A program made the translations under genes and the position numbers. Of a DNA stretch of 64,000 nucleotides, positions 26,341 to 34,593 are shown one piece after another (the stretch's first letter is position 1; every line of letters begins with the position of its first letter). The notes under the pieces are model-generated. The model was not told where the DNA came from. It did no database searches and was given only the letters and a program-made list of their open reading frames with translations. Source of the DNA: Caldilineaceae bacterium (lineage in GTDB: Bacteria > Chloroflexota > Anaerolineae > Caldilineales > Caldilineaceae); contig WTGY01000140.1 of NCBI GenBank assembly GCA_011523365.1, positions 1 through 64,000 on the forward strand, written 5' to 3'.

Positions 26341-27462
26341 ATGCCAGAGAAGAAATTCCGAGCCGCCGTGATCGGCCTCGGTCGTATGGGAAGCACTTTT
26401 GACGACGAAATCACACGCGGCGGACAGTTCTTCATGCCCTACTGTCATGCCCCCACCTATACGGCTTCCCCCCATACCGACCTGGTTGCCGGCGCCGACC
26501 CACACGCGGAGCAGGGCGAGATCTTCGCCGATCGCTGGGGCCTGGAAAGAGGACAGATATACGCCGACTACCGTGAAATGCTGGAGGCGGAACAGCCCGA
26601 CTTCGTGAGCCTCTGTACGACCGCACGACACCGCGCAGCCATTATGATCGACGCGATCAATGCCGGCGTCAAAGCGATCTGGGCCGAAAAGCCTTTCACG
26701 CTCAGTCTGGCCGAAGCCGACGAGGTGCTCGAACTCAGCACCCGCCAAGGGGTTGCCATCGCAGTCAACTGCTCCCGTCGTTACAACGTCTTCTTCAATC
26801 AAGCGCGCCGCATGGTCGATGAGGGAGAACTGGGCGAGATCCTGCAGATTACCGCCTACACGCAATGCAACCTCTCCCACAACGGCAGCCATGCCATCGA
26901 CGCCATGCGCTACCTCGTCGCCGCAGATGTGGAGTGGGTGTTCGGCGAAATGGAGTCGGACGAAGAAGCTGACGGCGAAGAGGACCTCATGGGCAACGGC
27001 TACCTCGCCTTTGACAACGGGGCGCGTGGATTCATTCGCGGCACACCGACGGGCGCTGCCCCGTGGGAATTCGACCTGATCGGGACCGAAGGACGGGTCC
27101 GGAACCTGGCGCAGGGAATGGAAACGCAGTACTACCGCTGGGCGCCGGGCGGCCTGCGCGACGAGGGTCTGCCGGCCAGGGCCCCCTTCCCACTGCCCTC
27201 GCATATTCCGAGCTCGGGGCTTTCCGTAATCGAAGATCTCGTGGATTGCATTGAAACAGGCAGGCAACCGCGCTGTTCAGGCCTGGATGGGCGCAAAGCT
27301 TTGGAGATTGCTATCGCCATGCGAGAGTCGCACCGCCAGGGTGGGTGTCGCGTTGACCTGCCGCTGGCCGATCGCTCATTGCGCATTCTTTCAGGCGAAA
27401 TTCGCAGCGATGCCGTACCCGCCCGTATCCGTAGACTGCAGAGCAATCGTGTTGCCGCATAG
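26341..27462 (+). CDS. Gfo/Idh/MocA family oxidoreductase, tandem paralogue B
   Basis: The 373-residue paralogue of A and C is closest to C by eye (shared GGQFFMPYCHAPTY, IMIDxINAGVKAIWAEK and GEILQITAYT). The nucleotide motif is GLGRMGSTFDDE, the lysine motif AEKPFTL and the catalytic region SHNGSHAIDAMRYL. The ATG at 26341 was chosen over an alternative 15 bases earlier because GGGAGAG lies upstream and the resulting start matches paralogue C. A 230-base gap separates it from C; that gap shows no gene. Confidence 0.92.
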   Translation: MPEKKFRAAVIGLGRMGSTFDDEITRGGQFFMPYCHAPTYTASPHTDLVAGADPHAEQGEIFADRWGLERGQIYADYREMLEAEQPDFVSLCTTARHRAAIMIDAINAGVKAIWAEKPFTLSLAEADEVLELSTRQGVAIAVNCSRRYNVFFNQARRMVDEGELGEILQITAYTQCNLSHNGSHAIDAMRYLVAADVEWVFGEMESDEEADGEEDLMGNGYLAFDNGARGFIRGTPTGAAPWEFDLIGTEGRVRNLAQGMETQYYRWAPGGLRDEGLPARAPFPLPSHIPSSGLSVIEDLVDCIETGRQPRCSGLDGRKALEIAIAMRESHRQGGCRVDLPLADRSLRILSGEIRSDAVPARIRRLQSNRVAA

Positions 27463-27692
27463 CGAGTGAAGTAAGGTGGCTTGCTACTATTGTGGAATCG
27501 CCAGATCGGCGATGATGACAGTTGCGCTTCCATCGTTTCAACAGTTGAGGGACCGCTGCACACCGCACAACATTGGGTCGCCGCTTGCTCATCGAAAACT
27601 TTCCTTTTCAGCAGTCTTTGGAATCCAGAAGTTCATGTATGCCATGGCCGCTGGGAACGTTGCTCTGGCCGTAGCCTTCAGGAGAAACAGCT

Positions 27693-28802
27693 ATGCCCGA
27701 AAGTACCTATCGCGCCGCCGTCATCGGTCTGGGGCGCATGGGCAGCACTTTCGACGATGAAATTCGGCAGGGCGGGCAGTTCTTTATGCCCTACTGTCAC
27801 GCCCCTACCTATGTGGCCTCCCCCCACACCGAACTGATCGCCGGGGCCGACCCGCACGCGGAACAAGGCGAGATCTTCGCCAATCGATGGGGCCTTGAAA
27901 ACAGGCAGATCTATGCCGACTACCGCGAGATGCTGGAGGCCGAAAAGCCCGATTTCGTTAGCTTGTGCACGACCGCCCGCCACCGCGCCGCGATCATGAT
28001 CGATACAATCAACGCCGGGGTCAAGGCGATTTGGGCAGAGAAGCCTTTCACCCTGAGTCTCGCCGAGGCCGATGAAGTCATCGAGCTCGCCGCCCGCAAA
28101 GGCGTAGCCGTCGCCGTCAACTGCTCCCGCCGCTATAATGTCTTCTTTACCGAAGCGCGCCGCATGGTCGAAGAGGGGGAACTGGGAGAAATTTTGCAGA
28201 TCACCGCCTACACCCGCTGCACGCTTTCCGCCAATGGCAGCCACGCCATCGACACCATGCGCTACCTGGCCGGCGGTGACGTCGAGTGGGTCTTCGGCGA
28301 AATGGAGTCGGACGAAAAGGCAGCCGGCGACGAAGATCTGATGGGCAACGGCTACATGGTGTTCGACAACAATGTGCGCGGCTTTCTGCGCGGCACGCCC
28401 ACTGGCGCCGCACAATGGGAATTCGATCTGATCGGCACCGAAGGACGGGTCCGTTCTCTGGCTCAAGGCATGGAGACGCAGTACTACCGCTGGGTCCCCG
28501 GCGGCCCGCGCGGCCGAAACCTGCCGGCGCGTGCTCCATTCCCGCTGCCAACAACCATCCCCAGCATGGGCCCAGCCGTGATCGAAGACCTTGTGCAGTG
28601 CATCGACACCGGCGCACCGCCCCGCTGCTCCGACCAGGATGGTCGCAAAGCGCTTGAGATCGCGATCGCGATGCGCGAGTCGCATCGACAAGGCGGCCGT
28701 CGCATAGACCTGCCGCTGCCCGACCGCTCACTCCGCCTACTCTCGTCCGAGACCGCCAACGACTCCGTTCCCGCCCGTATTCGCAGACTCAGTGGCCAGT
28801 GA
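27693..28802 (+). CDS. Gfo/Idh/MocA family oxidoreductase, tandem paralogue C
   Basis: The 369-residue third paralogue has the same GLGRMGSTFDDE, AEKPFTL and GSHAIDTMRYL signatures. Divergence from A and B is concentrated in loops (SANGSH instead of SHNGSH, and PRGRNLPAR instead of LRDEGLPAR), which could alter substrate choice. AGGAG lies 8 bases before the ATG. It is followed by the more distant member after 61 bases. Confidence 0.92.
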   Translation: MPESTYRAAVIGLGRMGSTFDDEIRQGGQFFMPYCHAPTYVASPHTELIAGADPHAEQGEIFANRWGLENRQIYADYREMLEAEKPDFVSLCTTARHRAAIMIDTINAGVKAIWAEKPFTLSLAEADEVIELAARKGVAVAVNCSRRYNVFFTEARRMVEEGELGEILQITAYTRCTLSANGSHAIDTMRYLAGGDVEWVFGEMESDEKAAGDEDLMGNGYMVFDNNVRGFLRGTPTGAAQWEFDLIGTEGRVRSLAQGMETQYYRWVPGGPRGRNLPARAPFPLPTTIPSMGPAVIEDLVQCIDTGAPPRCSDQDGRKALEIAIAMRESHRQGGRRIDLPLPDRSLRLLSSETANDSVPARIRRLSGQ

Positions 28803-28863
28803 TCTGTACTGACTTTCTCAATGCCGGTCGAGCCGCTGGCCATCGTCTTCTGGAGAAATGCAC

Positions 28864-29895
28864 ATGACCGACAAAACCTATCGCGTCGCCATCATCGGAC
28901 TGGGTCGGATGGGCAGCACAATCGACGACGAGTTCCCCGACAGGAGTCCACCCTACTCGGTTGCGGCCTCCTGCAATGCCAGCGAACGCTTGCAGGTGGT
29001 CACAGGTGCCGACATCGATGCCTCCAAGCGGGCGGCGTTCTCAGAGCGTTGGGGCGTCGACGCGCTCTACGAAGACTACGTCGAGATGATCCGTCAGGAG
29101 GACCCGGACATGGTTGCCGTCTGCACGCGCGGTCATCTCCACGCCGAGATGGCGACGCGTTCTGCAGAAGAAGGGGTCAAACTGATATTCTGCGAAAAGG
29201 CGATCGCCTGTTCCATGGACGAGGCCGATGGGATCCTCAAGGCGGTCAGGACAAACGGCTCCCTCTTCAACTCAGGTGTCCTGCGCCGCTTTAATCTGCG
29301 TTACCACCAGGCTCGTGATCTGATCAGGAATGGTGAAATTGGCGAACCCAGGGCCGCCGTTCACTATGCCAGCACAAACCTGCTTCACGGACACATTCAC
29401 TCCATCGACACGTTGAGCTTTCTGCTGGACGATCCCAAGGTCGAGAGCATCTGGGGCGAGCTGAACACCATCGATCATCGTATACCTGACAACCGCCTGG
29501 ATGATGACCCGTACGGCATCTTCCAACTTACCTTTGCCAATGGCATCGCTGCTACCAGCGTCCCCGCCGGCAACTGGGAATTCGAAGTGATGGGCGATGG
29601 CGGAAGCGTACGCGTATTCGACAATGGGACCAGCCTGCAGCTGCGAAAGAACCAGGCAGGCAAAACGCGCATCGCTGCCGACGTACCCGTCGAGCCGGTA
29701 CCTGAACACAGCGCAACACAGTACTGCCTGGAGGATCTCGTCTTGGCGCACGAAGAGGGACGGCAAACGCTGGGCCCGGTCGAGGTGGCCCATCATCTGA
29801 CCGAAGTCTGCATGGCTCTCGCGGAGAGCCACCGGCAGGAAAAGAGGGTCAGCTTGCCGCTGGAAAACCGATCGCTCTACATCTTTCACCGTTGA
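28864..29895 (+). CDS. Gfo/Idh/MocA family oxidoreductase, divergent fourth member
   Basis: The 343-residue protein shares the unusual extended nucleotide motif GLGRMGSTIDDE with the three preceding genes but is otherwise much diverged. In the usual EKP motif the proline is alanine (FCEKAIACS). The C-terminal domain has HGHIHSIDTLSFLL in place of GSHAIDTMRYL, keeping His and Asp. The second ATG (28864) was chosen because GGAG lies 8 bases upstream; the ATG at 28858 would be too close to it. It is followed by a hairpin and then the second PhyH-family gene. Confidence 0.88.
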   Translation: MTDKTYRVAIIGLGRMGSTIDDEFPDRSPPYSVAASCNASERLQVVTGADIDASKRAAFSERWGVDALYEDYVEMIRQEDPDMVAVCTRGHLHAEMATRSAEEGVKLIFCEKAIACSMDEADGILKAVRTNGSLFNSGVLRRFNLRYHQARDLIRNGEIGEPRAAVHYASTNLLHGHIHSIDTLSFLLDDPKVESIWGELNTIDHRIPDNRLDDDPYGIFQLTFANGIAATSVPAGNWEFEVMGDGGSVRVFDNGTSLQLRKNQAGKTRIAADVPVEPVPEHSATQYCLEDLVLAHEEGRQTLGPVEVAHHLTEVCMALAESHRQEKRVSLPLENRSLYIFHR

Positions 29896-29915
29896 ACACC
29901 AACAATGCACAAATC

Positions 29916-29934
29916 CAGGGCCGCGGCGGCCCTG
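29916..29934 (+). other. Short GC-rich hairpin between oxidoreductase and PhyH gene
   Basis: CAGGGCCG-CGG-CGGCCCTG forms a perfect 8-base-pair stem 21 bases after the oxidoreductase stop and 35 bases before the next ATG. There is no T-tract, so it is more likely an RNA-stability or partial-termination element than a full terminator. Confidence 0.4.
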
Positions 29935-29968
29935 CAACCAAAGCTTCAACCAAGTAGGGAGGACGACC

Positions 29969-30811
29969 ATGGAAAAAGTGAAAGTCGACGACCGTGACTG
30001 GTCCAAACTGAGCTACGGCCAGCATGTTTACCAGCTGGAAGTGGAAGGCTACACCGTCATCCCCGATCTGCTCACGCAAGAGCAACTGGATACTCTGCGC
30101 ACCGAGACCGCCAAGTTGAATACGTTCGCAGTGGACTACAGCGTCAAACAGCAGGTCCGTCCAAAAGCGCAGTTCACAGGCGGCGCCATAACCGCGCTGA
30201 TCGCCCATCCGCCCACGATCCAGTTTCTGGAGCGGCTGTTTGGCGACGACATTGTGTTCATGTCCTATGCCTACGCCCGCTCCGAACCGGGCCATCCAGG
30301 CATCAGCCTTCACACCGATGGCCAGCCCTATGGCTCCAAAATCTTCGGCTACGAGGGCAGCTGCCCCTGCATGGTACGCGTGCTCTACTACCTCCAGGAG
30401 CTGACAGAAGAGGTCTCACCATTTCGTGTGATTCCTCGCTCTCACCTCGTCATGCACGCGCACGGCAATCCCTACGTTCGCTACGAGTCTCACCCCGAAG
30501 AAGTCATGGTGACCGCCGCGGCCGGTTCTGCCGTGCTGATCAACCATCGGGTCTTTCACGGAAACTTTCCCAACGTCGGTGACTACGCCCGTGAGCTGCT
30601 GGCAATCGCATATCGCCCTGCCTGGGCTGGCCCGGTTGAAGAGGAAGTAGAGCAGTGGCCGGCTGAAGAAATGGCGAAACTGCCGTCCGACGTCAAACGT
30701 TTCTTCATCGACCGCAACACTCGGAAATGGGATTACGGCGGCGGCAACAAACCGCCCGACATGGCCAGCGAGGCCCCCGGCATCAACCCCAGCCGCTGGG
30801 AGCTGGCTTAG
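29969..30811 (+). CDS. Phytanoyl-CoA dioxygenase (PhyH) family protein
   Basis: The 280-residue Fe(II)/2-oxoglutarate-type hydroxylase has iron ligands H115 and D117 in LHTDGQPYG and a distal histidine at about H197 in NHRVFHGNFPN. An arginine follows in YRPAW or just before it. GGGAGG lies 6 bases before the ATG. It differs greatly from the PhyH protein at 730-1527, so the two probably have different substrates. Position directly after four Gfo/Idh/MocA genes and before a cysteine hydrolase suggests one oxidative pathway. Confidence 0.87.
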   Translation: MEKVKVDDRDWSKLSYGQHVYQLEVEGYTVIPDLLTQEQLDTLRTETAKLNTFAVDYSVKQQVRPKAQFTGGAITALIAHPPTIQFLERLFGDDIVFMSYAYARSEPGHPGISLHTDGQPYGSKIFGYEGSCPCMVRVLYYLQELTEEVSPFRVIPRSHLVMHAHGNPYVRYESHPEEVMVTAAAGSAVLINHRVFHGNFPNVGDYARELLAIAYRPAWAGPVEEEVEQWPAEEMAKLPSDVKRFFIDRNTRKWDYGGGNKPPDMASEAPGINPSRWELA

Positions 30812-30888
30812 CCAACTATCCTTGCGCCGCGACTACTTGCTCACTACGAAGCAACCCGTTTCCCGCTGGCTCTGCAAAGGAGGGCCGA

Positions 30889-31521
30889 ATGCAGATTCCT
30901 GGTGAAACAGTAGAAGTTCCTGAAATCCCCTGGCAGTCCACCGTCGAACTGCCTGCGCACAGCACCGCCGTGATCGTCGTCGACATGCAGAACGACTTCG
31001 TCAAGGAAGGCGGCGCCCTGGTCGTGCCCGACGCCGCCGCCACGCTCGACAGTCTGCAAGATCTCTTGACGCGCGCCCGCCGCGCCGGCGTGCCCATAGC
31101 CTACACGCAAGACAGCCACTTCCCCGGCGACCCCGAATGGGATATCTGGCCGCCCCATTGTGAAGCAAATAGTTGGGGCTGGCAGATCGTTGAAGAGCTG
31201 GCGCCGCAACCGCAAGATCTCGTCTGCCAGAAAAGCCGCTATGACGGATTCTACGGCACCTGGCTCGAGCACTTCCTGGCCAACGTATGGAATGTGCGCA
31301 ACCTCGTGATTGTCGGGACAGTTTCCAGCATCTGCGTCCTCCACACGGCTGCCTCAGCTGGCCTGCGCTGGTTCTCCGTCGTCGTGCCGGCCGACTGCAT
31401 CTCCGCATTGACCGAGTTTGACCAGGCCCTTACGCTGCGGCAGGTCTCCTGGCTCTATACCGGCAACGTCACCAGGACGGCCGAGTCTATCTCCTTCAGC
31501 AGCGACGTGAAGGATGAGTAA
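30889..31521 (+). CDS. Isochorismatase-like cysteine hydrolase
   Basis: The 210-residue soluble hydrolase has the family triad visible: D32 in VVDMQNDF, K115 in CQKSRYDGF and C149 in GTVSSICVLHTA. The GTVSS-C segment contains the usual oxyanion-hole cis-peptide region. Members hydrolyse isochorismate, nicotinamide, N-carbamoyl amino acids, ureidoacrylate or biuret; an amide or carbamoyl substrate is most plausible here outside siderophore genes. The ATG at 30889 has AAAGGAGGG upstream; the longer open frame before it runs through the preceding gene. It ends 54 bases before the DinG-like gene. Confidence 0.88.
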   Translation: MQIPGETVEVPEIPWQSTVELPAHSTAVIVVDMQNDFVKEGGALVVPDAAATLDSLQDLLTRARRAGVPIAYTQDSHFPGDPEWDIWPPHCEANSWGWQIVEELAPQPQDLVCQKSRYDGFYGTWLEHFLANVWNVRNLVIVGTVSSICVLHTAASAGLRWFSVVVPADCISALTEFDQALTLRQVSWLYTGNVTRTAESISFSSDVKDE

Positions 31522-31575
31522 ACCGAGACCAGAAACCGTGCACGAAACCAACCGCCTGCCAGCACCCGCCTGAAC

Positions 31576-34500
31576 ATGGGCCCCCGTACATTCGTCGCCT
31601 TCGACCTGGAGACTACCGGACTCAATCCAAAGCGCGATGCCATTATCGAGTTCGGCGCCGTGCGTTTTCAGCAAAACGGCCCGCGCGAATACTACTCGAC
31701 CTGCATCAACCCCGGCCGCCCCCTCCCCGTTCGCATTCAGCAGATAACCGGCATCCTGCCCGCCGACGTTGCTGACGCCCCTGCCATAGAAGAGGTTATT
31801 CCTGATATCCTTACCTTCTTCGGAAACGGCACGCAAGCCGTCGTCGCCCATAGCGCCGGATTCGACATTTCATTCCTGCGTGCAGCCGGCGTAAAGCTGA
31901 AGGCGCCTGTTCTCGACACCCACGAGCTGGCTACGATCCTGATGCCTGGACAGGACAGCTACAGCTTGGGGGAGCTGTGCAAAGCTCTGTCAATCTCACT
32001 GGAGACGGCCCACAGGGCGGGCCAAGACGCCGAGGCGACCGCCGATCTTCTACTGCACCTTCTGCAGCGGATCAACGAACTTCCTGATTCCGTTCTGGAA
32101 ACCTTGAGCGAAGCCGGTCGCGGCGGCAAATGGGACCCGATTCTCCTGTTTGACGAAGAGTTGCAACGCCGTAAGCAGGCGGGGCTGGACAAAAACACGG
32201 TTGGCCTGACCAGGCCGGTCAGGAGAAACGATCCCCCACTAAGGCCTGACCCTTCTCCGCAGGAAATTGCCGGCGAGTTCCTCATCACGGCCTTTTCGGA
32301 TGACGGTCCCCTTGCTATGGAGTTCGATGCCGAGGCAGCCACTGTGTTCGAAAGACGAGACGGCCAGCTGCAGATGTCACTGCAAATACTGGACGCGCTG
32401 AATCGGGGAGATCACAAAATCATCGAAGCGGGAACCGGCACCGGTAAGAGCCTGGCCTATCTCCTGCCCGCCGCAGCTTGGGCAATGATCAACCAGAGCC
32501 GCGTTGTCATCGCCACCCATACCCTTCCCCTGCAGGACCAGTTGCTGGAAAAAGAACTACCCCGCGTGGCCCTGGCCCTGGCTGAAATTGGCGCGGACCT
32601 GGACGGAGGCCGCAGTCAGAATGTCCGGGCGATGGCTTTGAAGGGTCGGTCCCGCTATCTCTGTACGCGCAGGCTGACCAATTGGCTGGAGGCGTCCCAC
32701 GGCCGCGGAGGGCTGTTTCCAGAGAGCCTGACTCCCCTTGAGTTGCGGTTCCTGGCCAAGCTGCTGGTCTGGCTGCCGTATACCCAAACCGGCGACCTGA
32801 GCGAGCTGCCGATTCATGACCGGCAAGAGCGAACTCTGATGGCGAACGTCGCTTCCCATGCCGACGAATGTAGCCTGGAAAGGTGCGTTTTCGCACGCCC
32901 CTCCGGCCGGCATGCCTTTCTCGGCGGCCGCTACCGAGACTTCTACCTGGAAGCGCACCGGCAGGCCAGTTCGTCCCATCTCCTGATCGTCAACCACGCC
33001 CTCCTCTTGGCCGATCTGGCCGCAGACGGCCAGGTCCTGCCCGAATATGACTCTCTGATAGTGGACGAAGCCCACCACCTGGAGGGCGCCGCAACCGAGC
33101 AGTTTACGCGCCAGGTCGATCTGCGCGCACTGACCTATCTCCTTGACGGTCTGGAAAGAGCAGTTGAATACCTTGCAACTCGCCTCGGTCAAGACCATCT
33201 GCTTGAACTGGCCTCCCAAGTGGCTACCGGCAGCCAGGATCTTCGAACCAGCCTCCCTCCCTTTGCCGAAGCCCTTTACGAGTTCGTCCGACGGCACGCC
33301 CAGACCAGGACCCACGCGCGCGGTTCGTCCGGCTTTCCCCAGCAGGTCGCCCTCGACAGCCGCATGCGGGCGCAGCCGGCCTGGAGCGAAATCGAAATCG
33401 AATGGGATGGTATCAGCCGCAGTACTGGCCGCCTTCTGGGTCTTTTGACAGATCTGGCGGAGCAGCTGGACGCATCCCAGTGGTGGCAATACGACGATGT
33501 ATCCGCAGACCCGTCCTCTGCAGGCAGCGGCACAGCACATGCTCTGCGAACCCTGCACTACGGCCAGAACGACCTTGCAGACCTTCTGCAGGTTGCGGAT
33601 GATGCGATTCTGCGCCCCCTCCACCACCAGGAAGAGTCTGTTGCCTGGCTGGAGCTGGCTGGAGAAGGGAGGCCCTCGCCCAGGAGCAGTACGCGCACGC
33701 GCCGTGGCGCCGATTCGGTCGTTCTACGCAGCGCGCCGGTTCAGGTCAGCGAGAAACTGGCTTCCGGACTGTTCAGCAGAAAACGTGCGGTCGTCCTGAC
33801 GGGCGCCACGCTCCAGGCCGGCGACCACTTCGACTATCTGCGCGACCGGCTGGGTTGCTGGGACGCAAACGGGTCCGTGATCGACAGCCCCTTTGACTAC
33901 AAAAGAAATGCGCTCCTCTACCTGCCCAGCGACTTGCCGCCGCCGGACCATCACAACTACCAGCCCGCGTTGGAAGAGGCCATTCAGCAGGCTGCCCTCG
34001 CCGCCGGAGGCAGAACCCTCGTCCTCTTTACCAGCCACAGCCATCTGCGCACCAGCGCGGACGCAATTCGTACCCCCCTCGCTGCCGCCGGGCTGACCGT
34101 GCTTCAGCAAGGTGAGGGCAGCCGCACCCGAAACCTGCGCGACTTCCGCGCCAATCCGAACTCCGTCCTGCTGGGGACCAGCAGCTACTGGGAAGGGATC
34201 GACTTGCCCGGCGACCAGCTGGTCTGCCTGCTCATCGCCCGCCTCCCCTTCGCCGTGCCGACCGACCCGCTCTACGCAGCGCGCAGCCGGCTGTATGAAG
34301 ACCCATTCCACGAATATGCCGTTCCGGAAGCGGTCATCCGCCTGCGCCAGGGCTTCGGGCGCCTCATTCGCAGCACCACCGATCGCGGCGTCGTCGTCCT
34401 GCTGGACAGCCGCCTGTGGCACCGCAGTTATGGCGAGGTCTTTCTTGACGCGCTGCCGGATTGCACCAGGCGCCAGAGCCCGCTTTCTCATCTGGGCGAG

Positions 34501-34593
34501 GCAGTGCACGGCTGGCTGAGCCATCAGGCCCCGACCCTCGCAACCGTCGCGCAGCACTACGAGTTTGAGGCCTGGGATACCGGCGATGAGTGA
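31576..34593 (+). CDS. dinG: DinG-family ATP-dependent helicase with N-terminal DEDDh exonuclease domain
   Basis: The 1005-residue protein combines two parts. The N-terminal DNA-polymerase-III-epsilon-like 3'-5' exonuclease has its metal and catalytic residues at D10, E12, D97, H146 and D151. The XPD/DinG-type superfamily 2 helicase has Walker A (EAGTGTGKS) near residue 291, DEAH at 497-500 and a C-terminal SYWEGIDLPG and RQGFGRLIRS. Three cysteines typical of the Fe-S domain are seen (C363, C432, C437), but the expected fourth position is aspartate (RYRDFYLEAH, near 455). The cluster may therefore be absent or use another ligand. This exonuclease-helicase plan is known from Bacillus-type DinG. 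Its TGA overlaps the next gene's start region by 8 bases. Confidence 0.9.
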   Translation: MGPRTFVAFDLETTGLNPKRDAIIEFGAVRFQQNGPREYYSTCINPGRPLPVRIQQITGILPADVADAPAIEEVIPDILTFFGNGTQAVVAHSAGFDISFLRAAGVKLKAPVLDTHELATILMPGQDSYSLGELCKALSISLETAHRAGQDAEATADLLLHLLQRINELPDSVLETLSEAGRGGKWDPILLFDEELQRRKQAGLDKNTVGLTRPVRRNDPPLRPDPSPQEIAGEFLITAFSDDGPLAMEFDAEAATVFERRDGQLQMSLQILDALNRGDHKIIEAGTGTGKSLAYLLPAAAWAMINQSRVVIATHTLPLQDQLLEKELPRVALALAEIGADLDGGRSQNVRAMALKGRSRYLCTRRLTNWLEASHGRGGLFPESLTPLELRFLAKLLVWLPYTQTGDLSELPIHDRQERTLMANVASHADECSLERCVFARPSGRHAFLGGRYRDFYLEAHRQASSSHLLIVNHALLLADLAADGQVLPEYDSLIVDEAHHLEGAATEQFTRQVDLRALTYLLDGLERAVEYLATRLGQDHLLELASQVATGSQDLRTSLPPFAEALYEFVRRHAQTRTHARGSSGFPQQVALDSRMRAQPAWSEIEIEWDGISRSTGRLLGLLTDLAEQLDASQWWQYDDVSADPSSAGSGTAHALRTLHYGQNDLADLLQVADDAILRPLHHQEESVAWLELAGEGRPSPRSSTRTRRGADSVVLRSAPVQVSEKLASGLFSRKRAVVLTGATLQAGDHFDYLRDRLGCWDANGSVIDSPFDYKRNALLYLPSDLPPPDHHNYQPALEEAIQQAALAAGGRTLVLFTSHSHLRTSADAIRTPLAAAGLTVLQQGEGSRTRNLRDFRANPNSVLLGTSSYWEGIDLPGDQLVCLLIARLPFAVPTDPLYAARSRLYEDPFHEYAVPEAVIRLRQGFGRLIRSTTDRGVVVLLDSRLWHRSYGEVFLDALPDCTRRQSPLSHLGEAVHGWLSHQAPTLATVAQHYEFEAWDTGDE

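Noticed and set aside
25174-27267. 697-residue open frame on the minus strand across oxidoreductase paralogues A and B
   Set aside because: It is the antisense of two genuine Gfo/Idh/MocA genes with clear motifs and ribosome binding sites. Its length comes from GC-rich codon bias and its internal similarity from the duplication.
30727-30888. Extended N-terminus of the cysteine hydrolase
   Set aside because: The upstream frame overlaps the PhyH-family gene and lacks a ribosome binding site, whereas the ATG at 30889 has AAAGGAGGG and begins next to the conserved domain.
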